Assembly (NCBI GenBank): GCA_937862845.1
Contig: CALMCK010000131.1
Coordinates: 1-10,492 of the forward strand
DNA length: 10,492 nucleotides
Source: an uncultured Burkholderiaceae bacterium
GTDB lineage: Bacteria; Pseudomonadota; Gammaproteobacteria; Burkholderiales; Burkholderiaceae
Reading direction: 5' to 3'
Below are positions 1 to 6,200 of the stretch, in pieces. Both the position numbers and the translations under genes were made by a program. Positions within the stretch are counted from its first letter, which is position 1, and every line of letters starts with the position of its first letter. Under the pieces are notes generated by a model. That model saw nothing but the letters and a program-made list of their open reading frames with translations. It was not told the DNA's origin and ran no database searches.

Positions 1-1
1 G

Positions 2-1369
2 CCTGTGCTGGGCATTTGCTACGGCATGCAGACGATGGCGGCGCAGCTCGGTGGTAAAGTTGAGACGGCTGAGGCGCTGGGTAAGTCGCGTGAGTTTGGT
101 TTTGCTCAAGTGAGGGCACGCGGTCACACGACTTTGTTGAAAGACATTGCCGATGAGACGACGGCAGATGGTCATGGTTTGCTCAATGTGTGGATGAGCC
201 ATGGCGATTCGGTCTCTGTCTTGCCCGATGGTTTTAAGTTGATGGCGTCGACGGGTTCGTGTCCGATTGCGGCGATGGCGGATGAGGCGCGCGGTTTTTA
301 TGCGGTGCAATTTCACCCCGAGGTGACGCACACGGTGCAGGGCGCGGCGATTTTGAGTCGCTTTGTGCATGAGATTTGTGCGGCCAAGGCGGATTGGAAA
401 ATGGGCGATTATATTTCAGAAGCCGTGGCAAAAATCCGTGAGCAGGTCGGCGATGAGGAAGTGATTTTGGGTTTGTCTGGCGGCGTGGATTCGTCGGTGG
501 CGGCGGCGTTGATTCACCGTGCGATTGGTGACCAGCTCACTTGCGTGTTTGTCGACCATGGTCTGCTGCGTTTGAATGAAGGCGACATGGTGATGGAGAT
601 GTTCGCGGACAATCTGGGTGTGAAGGTGATTCGCGTTGATGCGGTGGACCAGTTCATGGGCAAACTCGCGGGTGTGACTGACCCTGAGATGAAGCGTAAA
701 ATCATTGGCGGTGAGTTTGTCGAGGTGTTTGATGCTGAGTCTAAAAAACTCACGAGCGCCAAATGGTTGGCGCAAGGCACGATTTACCCCGACGTGATTG
801 AGTCGGCGGGCAAAGGCAAAAAAGGCCACACGATTAAATCACACCACAATGTCGGCGGTTTGCCCGAACACATGACGCTTAAGTTGCTCGAGCCATTGCG
901 TGAGTTGTTTAAAGACGAAGTGCGCGCGCTCGGCGTGGCGCTCGGTTTGCCTGCGCCGATGGTGTATCGCCATCCGTTTCCTGGACCGGGCTTGGGTGTG
1001 CGGATTTTGGGCGAAGTGAAGCATGAATTTGCTGAACTCCTGCGCCGCGCCGATGCGATTTTTATCGAGGAGTTGCGCAATACGGTTGATACAGCGACGG
1101 GTAAAAACTGGTATGACTTGACCAGCCAAGCCTTTGCGGTGTTTCTGCCCGTTAAATCGGTGGGCGTGATGGGCGATGGTCGCACGTATGAATACGTCGT
1201 CGCACTGCGCGCCGTGCAAACACAGGATTTCATGACCGCACACTGGGCGCATTTGCCCTATGAATTGCTCGGTCGTGCTTCCAATCGCATCATCAACGAA
1301 GTGCGTGGGATTAACCGTGTGGTTTATGATGTGTCGGGCAAGCCGCCAGCGACGATTGAGTGGGAGTGA
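2..1369 (+). CDS. guaA: GMP synthase (glutamine-hydrolysing), 5'-truncated by window edge
   Basis: GuaA converts XMP, glutamine and ATP to GMP in the cytoplasm, the last step of guanine nucleotide synthesis. The frame is open from base 2 with no start. The GTG at 5 is an internal Val codon in the nucleophile-elbow motif PVLGICYGMQ, whose Cys codon is 17-19. By comparison with the 525-residue E. coli enzyme (catalytic Cys86), about 80 N-terminal residues lie outside the window. Counting from the codon at 5, His104 and Glu106 in FHPEVTH complete the glutamine amidotransferase triad. The ATP-pyrophosphatase P-loop SGGVDSS follows at about 158-164. The substrate-binding and dimerisation part contains KSHHNVGGLP and HPFPGPGLGVRILGE, and the protein ends normally in KPPATIEWE. 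It is convergent with fabH and shares a terminator with it. Nothing is odd beyond the edge truncation. Identity is secure. Confidence 0.98.
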   Translation, partial: PVLGICYGMQTMAAQLGGKVETAEALGKSREFGFAQVRARGHTTLLKDIADETTADGHGLLNVWMSHGDSVSVLPDGFKLMASTGSCPIAAMADEARGFYAVQFHPEVTHTVQGAAILSRFVHEICAAKADWKMGDYISEAVAKIREQVGDEEVILGLSGGVDSSVAAALIHRAIGDQLTCVFVDHGLLRLNEGDMVMEMFADNLGVKVIRVDAVDQFMGKLAGVTDPEMKRKIIGGEFVEVFDAESKKLTSAKWLAQGTIYPDVIESAGKGKKGHTIKSHHNVGGLPEHMTLKLLEPLRELFKDEVRALGVALGLPAPMVYRHPFPGPGLGVRILGEVKHEFAELLRRADAIFIEELRNTVDTATGKNWYDLTSQAFAVFLPVKSVGVMGDGRTYEYVVALRAVQTQDFMTAHWAHLPYELLGRASNRIINEVRGINRVVYDVSGKPPATIEWE

Positions 1370-1568
1370 TGCTGGTTTTACTTGATGGGTGCCGCGAAAC
1401 CCACCAAAAAAAGCGGGTAGGGTGTACACACACAGAATGTCAAAAATTGAAACAATCGCAGGGAAATTTGTGACTATTTGTTGTTTCAAACATTTGATTG
1501 TTTGGCGCATCACACATTAAAAAACGAGCCTCGGCTCGTTTTTTAATGTGCGCTTGTGACGCTTGATG
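1370..1568. other. Convergent intergenic region between guaA and fabH
   Basis: This 199-bp spacer holds no credible gene. Its main element is the hairpin at 1513-1550, listed separately. Upstream of it, a 9-bp inverted repeat TTGAAACAA (1447-1455) / TTGTTTCAA (1481-1489) is separated by 25 nt. AACAATC (1451-1457) could alternatively pair with GATTGTT (1496-1502). These are weak and AT-rich, and no function is assigned. Confidence 0.6.
1513..1550. terminator. Bidirectional Rho-independent terminator shared by guaA and fabH
   Basis: The sequence is a perfect inverted repeat: 1513-1530 pairs with 1533-1550 over 18 bp with TC at the centre. The core is the GC-rich stem CGAGCC/GGCTCG, flanked by six A's on the left (1519-1524) and six T's on the right (1539-1544). 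It therefore reads as stem plus U-tract on both strands. It sits between two convergent genes, 143 bp after the guaA stop and 19 bp after the fabH stop, as expected for a shared terminator. Confidence 0.92.
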
Positions 1569-2570
1569 CTAAATCGCCCACTTCACCCAAACCGCACCCC
1601 ACGTAAAGCCACCGCCGAATGCTGCGAGAACGAGGTTGTCACCTTTGTTGAGCTGCTTTTGCCACTCCCACAAACACAGCGGTATGGTGGCGGCAGTGGT
1701 GTTGCCGTAGCGGTTAATATTCAGCATGACTTTCTCTGCGGGCAGGCCAATGCGATTGGCCGTGGCGTCGATGATGCGGCGATTCGCTTGGTGTGGCACC
1801 AGCCATGCGATGTCATCGCCTGTGAGTTGATTGCGTTCGAGCAGCTCTGCCGCGGCATCTGCCATGCTTTTGACAGCGGCTTTAAACACTGGCTGACCGT
1901 CCTGAAAAATATAATGCTCGCCCGCAGCGACCGTGGCCGCTGAAGCTGGCTTGAGCGAGCCGCCTGCTTTCATGTGGAGAAATTCGCCGCCCGCACCGTC
2001 GGTTTTCAGATTGGCATCGAGCACACCGAAGCCATTGGTTGATGGCTCGAGCAACACCGCACCAGCGCCATCACCAAATAAAATACACGTGCTGCGATCG
2101 GTGTAGTCCACGATGGCGCTCATTTTGTCCGCGCCCACGACCACGACTTTTTGATAGCGACCTGATTCAATCAAAGCCGTGCCCGTCGTTAAAGCGAATA
2201 AAAACCCAGAGCACGCCGCGCCCAAATCAAAGCCCCAAGCATTGGATGCGCCGATTTTATGGCAGATGAGATTTGCCGTCGCAGGAAAGGCCATATCAGG
2301 CGTCACCGTCGCGCAAATCAAACAATCGATTTCGGACGGGTCAATCCCACGCGCCCGACACAAATCAAGCACCGCAGGCGCCGCCAAATCTGAAGTGCCT
2401 TTGCCTTCGCCTTTTAGAATACGGCGCTCCTCCACGCCCGCCCGCGAGCGTATCCACTCATCAGTGGTGTCGACCATGGTCGATAACTCCGCATTGGTCA
2501 ATCGATACTCAGGAACGTAACCGCCGACGGCGGTGATGGCGGCTGTGATTTTCGTGGTCATAGGCTTCAT
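1569..2570 (-). CDS. fabH: 3-oxoacyl-ACP synthase III (KAS III, FabH)
   Basis: KAS III condenses an acyl-CoA primer, usually acetyl-CoA, with malonyl-ACP to start fatty acid synthesis in the cytoplasm. The 333-residue length is close to the usual 315-330. The thiolase-fold triad is visible: Cys120 in DLGAACSGFLFAL, His260 in VPHQANRRII and Asn290 in NINRYGNTTAATIP. Other family signatures are DEWIRSRAGVEER (about 37-49), LFGDGAGAVLLE (164-175) and the C-terminal AAFGGGFTWGA. A second Met at codon 4 (MTTKITAAI) aligns equally well with known starts, and neither has a clear Shine-Dalgarno, so the start is uncertain by three codons. The gene stands alone, not in the plsX-fabH-fabD cluster common in proteobacteria. 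It may therefore be a second KAS III copy or a relocated sole copy. Related families such as PqsD or CerJ-like enzymes are less likely because every standard FabH motif is present. Confidence 0.93.
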   Translation of the reverse strand: MKPMTTKITAAITAVGGYVPEYRLTNAELSTMVDTTDEWIRSRAGVEERRILKGEGKGTSDLAAPAVLDLCRARGIDPSEIDCLICATVTPDMAFPATANLICHKIGASNAWGFDLGAACSGFLFALTTGTALIESGRYQKVVVVGADKMSAIVDYTDRSTCILFGDGAGAVLLEPSTNGFGVLDANLKTDGAGGEFLHMKAGGSLKPASAATVAAGEHYIFQDGQPVFKAAVKSMADAAAELLERNQLTGDDIAWLVPHQANRRIIDATANRIGLPAEKVMLNINRYGNTTAATIPLCLWEWQKQLNKGDNLVLAAFGGGFTWGAVWVKWAI

Positions 2571-2596
2571 TGAATGGTGTGGAATAAGTATCGGCG

Positions 2597-2625
2597 ATTA
2601 TAGCCCAATGCTCCAACCCTCACGT
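2597..2625 (-). promoter_or_regulatory. Candidate fabH promoter P1 (proximal)
   Basis: On the minus strand a perfect -10 box TATAAT (2602-2597) lies 26 bp upstream of the fabH ATG. At 17-bp spacing the -35 position reads ACGTGA (2625-2620), a poor match. The call rests on the -10 box and its position, and implies a leader of about 20 nt. Confidence 0.45.
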
Positions 2626-2631
2626 AGAAAG

Positions 2632-2660
2632 TTTATAGCATGTTAAAAAGACATTTTAAA
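2632..2660 (-). promoter_or_regulatory. Candidate fabH promoter P2 (distal, extended -10)
   Basis: The minus strand reads TGCTATAAA, an extended -10 element with TATAAA at 2637-2632. Exactly 17 bp upstream is TTTAAA (2660-2655), a 4/6 match to the -35 consensus. Start of transcription would be about 55 nt upstream of fabH. It may act in tandem with P1. The surrounding DNA is AT-rich, which raises the chance of accidental matches. Confidence 0.4.
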
Positions 2661-2926
2661 AGAGTGGGGAATTGTAAGCAGTGGACGATTGTCAAAAAAC
2701 CTATAAAAAATTGAATCAATGCGACCAATACATTCGTTTTGATGAAAAGGTAAAAAAACGTATCCACCCTGAGTTTTTTTATGTAGAATGTGTCGAACAA
2801 AAACCGACTGACTCGTTTGACACAACACCGTCCTCCTAAATCACCAATAAAGTCCGCCAAATATTCCCCTGATTTACCACCACGATGCCTGCAATATCAT
2901 CATGTCGGCGCGTCAAAGGAAAAGCC
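2661..2926 (+). other. AT-rich non-coding leader upstream of the adhesin gene
   Basis: This stretch between the divergent fabH and adhesin genes has no convincing gene. The open frames on the minus strand lack Shine-Dalgarno sites and recognisable protein features. Its base composition is clearly more AT-rich than the flanking genes, with several A and T runs at 2694-2710, 2752-2758 and 2774-2780. A perfect -35-like TTGACA occurs at 2817-2822, but no good -10 lies 16-18 bp downstream. TAGAAT at 2784-2789 lacks a -35 partner. The adhesin promoter is presumably here but cannot be placed with confidence. Confidence 0.5.
2915..2920 (+). promoter_or_regulatory. Ribosome binding site of the adhesin signal-peptide ORF
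   Basis: AAAGGA ends 6 nt before the ATG at 2927. It selects this ATG over the in-frame upstream ATG at 2885, which lacks a site and would put a non-matching extension ahead of the ESPR motif. Confidence 0.75.
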
Positions 2927-3217
2927 ATGAACAAAAGTTACCGCCTCGTCTACAGTGAAGTTACCAACACATGGGTTGCCGTCAGCGAGCTGACCAAAGC
3001 CAAAGGCAAAAAATCCTCATTAAAAACAATCGGCAGCGTACTCGCCACAAGCATCATGGCGACATTTGGCTTGGCGCAAGCGGGCACTATTGCGCTTAAC
3101 CTACCTGTTGGCACAATCACTACGGTGCAGGTGTTGGCGGTGTCTGTGCGCAAAACAGTGGTGACACCACCTTCACCTGTCAAATTCCGCGATCTGGTGG
3201 CGGTTTTGCCACATTGA
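2927..3217 (+). CDS. N-terminal fragment of trimeric autotransporter: ESPR signal peptide, frame-separated from passenger
   Basis: The first 52 residues form a classic extended signal peptide of large type V autotransporters. The ESPR motif is MNKSYRLVYSEVTNTWVAVS, followed by a basic stretch (KAKGKKSS), a hydrophobic core (about 34-49) and a signal peptidase I site after LAQA (52). ESPRs are known to slow Sec export of very large adhesins. Mature sequence begins GTIALNLPVGTITT. From about residue 67 the reading becomes unlike any adhesin (VQVLAVSVRKTVVTPP) and stops at 3215-3217. In the frame one base back, the same DNA reads GAGVGGVCAQNSGDTTFTCQ and runs straight into the passenger. I therefore take this as the 5' part of the gene continuing to 8682, broken by a 1-nt deletion or 2-nt insertion at about 3100-3127, or by a sequencing error. 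The start is fixed by the ribosome binding site and the ESPR. Confidence 0.85.
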   Translation: MNKSYRLVYSEVTNTWVAVSELTKAKGKKSSLKTIGSVLATSIMATFGLAQAGTIALNLPVGTITTVQVLAVSVRKTVVTPPSPVKFRDLVAVLPH

Positions 3218-6200
3218 CGGGTGTCCCTTCAATTCCGTCAGGCATTCCAGGGGTTTTGGCTGCCGATCCAGCTGCCATCAATGCTTGGTTGGCGACGAAC
3301 TCTGGGCTTAACTCTATCGCGCTTGGCACACTGAACACCAGTGCCAGCGGCGCTGATGCAGTGGCCATCGGCACCAGCGCCAAAGCCACAGGCAAAAACA
3401 CCATCAGCATGGGCAACGGTGCCAGTGCCAGCAGTACCAGCGCCATCGCCATCGGCACTGGCGCGACAGCCAAAGGCCTGAGCGCCTATGCATTGGGTGA
3501 AAGCAGCCAAGCCATTGGCTCAAACAGCGTTGCACTTGGCGCTGATTCACAAAGCAACACTCAGTACTCATTCGCCGCTGGGCGTGCAGCCAGCGCGACA
3601 GGTCAAAGCTCAGTCGCACTCGGCGGTGGCGCAGCATCAGGCGGTGCAGCCACAGCCAACGGCACAGGCGCCATTGCCATTGGTGGCGGTGGTAGCACTA
3701 CCGACGGCGCAGTCGCCAGCAATACACGCGCCATCGCTATCGGCGTGGGTGCTAAAGCGACGGGTCAACAATCCATCAGCATCGGTACGGGCAACAAAGT
3801 CAGTGGCAACAACAGTGGTGCCATTGGGGACCCGTCGATCATCAACGGTGCCAATTCTTACAGCGTCGGTAACAACAACACGATAGGCTCGACGACGACC
3901 GACGCATTTGCGCTGGGCAACGGTATTTATCTCGGCGCAACCAGCGGTGGTGTGGACACGACCAGTGTGACTGGTGCGGTGGCACTGGGCTCAAGCTCAA
4001 GCGTGACGACCCTCGGCGGTGTGGCCCTAGGTCAGAATTCGGTGGCAAGCACGGCTGCCGGAGTGGCAGGCTATGACCCCAAAACGGGTCTCTCCTCAAC
4101 CCTAACGACAGCGACATGGAAGAGCACCTTGGGTGCAGTGAGCGTGGGCAACGGCACGACAGCGACCCGCCAAATCACAGGTGTAGCAGCAGGCACGGCA
4201 GCGACCGATGCTGTCAATGTGGCGCAGTTGCAAAGCACGCAGATGCATTTCTTCAGCGTCAATTCCACCGACGCCGCTGCGGGTAACTACAACAACAACG
4301 GCGCAACAGGGACTAATGCCATCGCCATCGGTAGTGGCGCCACCAACAACCAAGTAGACGCCATCGTCATCGGCACCAATGCCAAAGGCAATTACAAAAG
4401 CGGCCAAGTTGCCATCGGCGCCAACGCATTTGGTAGCGCCGACCAAGTCTTATTACCTCCGGGCACCATCACCACCATTGGTGTGTCAGGCGGTTCGCCT
4501 ATTAACTACGGCCAGGCAGGCGTCGCCATTGGCAGCAACGCGGCGTACAACGCAACCAATGCATCAGGCGTCTCCATTGGCCCCAATGCGGGTGTGAACC
4601 AGCGAGGGCCGGGGCAATACAACGTCAACATTGGCTTTAATTCTGGGTCTAACAGCCAAGGCGCAAACAATGTCTTTATTGGTAATGGGACCTCAGCAGC
4701 TGGAGCCTACGCAGGGGCTATAACCACTACGAACATTGACAATGGTGGGGGCAGCGGCGGCTCGATTACTGGGACGCAAACGCAGCTAATTGGTGACGAC
4801 CCAGACCCAAGCAAACGGCCCAAGGGCGTTATCTCAAATGGCAGTGTCATGCTAGGCACCTATAGCGGTAATGAGATGAGCGGGAACCAAAACTTGGGTA
4901 TTGGCACAGCCTCATCGCAAAAAGTGATAGGGAATCAGAACGTTACAGTGGGTTTCAACTCTGGCTCAGCTGTCACGGGCAGTAGCAACGCCGCTGTGGG
5001 CTATGGGTCGGGCAATGCTGTTACGGGCGATGTCAACACGGCTTCAGGCGCATCGGCTGGTCGTTTTGTCAATGGTAATAGCAACACGGCGATGGGCGTA
5101 GATGCAGGCGGGTTTGTGAATGGCTCTGACAACGTGGCCATGGGCTCGCAAGCAGGCCTTGGCACACTCGGAAGCCGACTGGCCATAAACCGCGCCATCA
5201 GTGTTGGTAACAAAGCCAAAGCCAGCACCGATGACTCCATCGCCATCGGCAGCAGCAGCGTCGCCAGCGGCACCACATCACTGGCACTGGGCTTGGGCGC
5301 AGAAGCCACAGGCACCAACAGCATCAGCATCGGCAACGGCAACAAAGTTTCCGGCAACAACAGCGGCGCATTTGGTGACCCAAGCATCATCAACGGCGCA
5401 AACTCTTACTCCGTCGGCAACACCAACACCATTGCCGCAGGTGCGACCGATGCCTTTGTATTGGGCAACAATGTCAACATCGGTGCTTATTCAAACGTCG
5501 TCGCACTGGGCTCGAATAGCAACGTCACCGTCAACGGCGGCGTAGCGCTCGGCTCATCCAGCGTGGCCAACACGGCAGCAGGCGCAGCGGGCTACAACCC
5601 GACGACCGCCACCGCAGCGGACAAACTGGCCATTCAGGCCACCAACAGCACCGCTCTAGGCGCAATCAGCGTCGGCGCAGCGGGCAATACCCGCCAGATC
5701 ACCAACGTGGCCGCCGGTACGGTGGACACCGATGCGGTCAACGTCAGCCAGTTGAAAGCGGTCAACAACGCCCTGACGAAGGGGCAGACGCATTACTACA
5801 GCGTGAATGACGGCGGCACAGTGGGAGCCAACTACAACAACGACGGCGCGACTGGGCTGAACAGCTTGGCGGCGGGAGTAGGTGCCAGCACCACGGCGCG
5901 AGGCGGCATTGCGATTGGTGAAAACGCAATCGCAACTGGAACGTCTACCGGGCAGCAAATAGTGGGCGCCGTGGCGATCGGGTTCGGCGCTGCTGCATCC
6001 AACCGCAGTGTCTCGTTGGGTGTTGGCACGGGTTCCGCATCGGCGAAAAACGGCGGCAACGTGGCGATTGGCAGCGACGGTGATTTTTCTGTTGCCGGCT
6101 TTGGTAACGGCACAGGCTCGCTAAGCGTGGGCCGAGACCGTGTGGCGATCGGCACCGAATCGGGCATCCGCGTCAACGGCAACGTCAACGTGGCCATTGG

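Noticed and set aside
1447..1489. Inverted repeat TTGAAACAA/TTGTTTCAA as an operator or second terminator
   Set aside because: The 9-bp AT-rich arms with a 25-nt loop and no T-tract are weak, and there is no adjacent promoter to regulate.
839..1513. Long minus-strand open frame (224 codons) antisense to guaA
   Set aside because: It lies opposite a secure guaA coding frame, shows no recognisable domain and overlaps the non-coding spacer. It arises from codon composition of the real gene.
2817..2850. TTGACA-based promoter for the adhesin
   Set aside because: The -35 is perfect, but positions 16-18 bp downstream read AATCAC/ATCACC/TCACCA, so no usable -10. Mentioned only as an orphan element.
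2633..2860. Minus-strand small hydrophobic ORF (75 codons) in the AT-rich leader
   Set aside because: It lacks a ribosome site and recognisable similarity. The Phe/Leu richness follows from A runs on the other strand, and it overlaps candidate fabH promoter elements.
3094..3150. Programmed -1 ribosomal frameshift joining signal peptide and passenger
   Set aside because: No X-XXY-YYZ heptamer exists in the correct phase. CGCAAAACA at about 3149 is in the wrong phase and lies downstream of the likely junction. A simple indel or sequence error is more economical.
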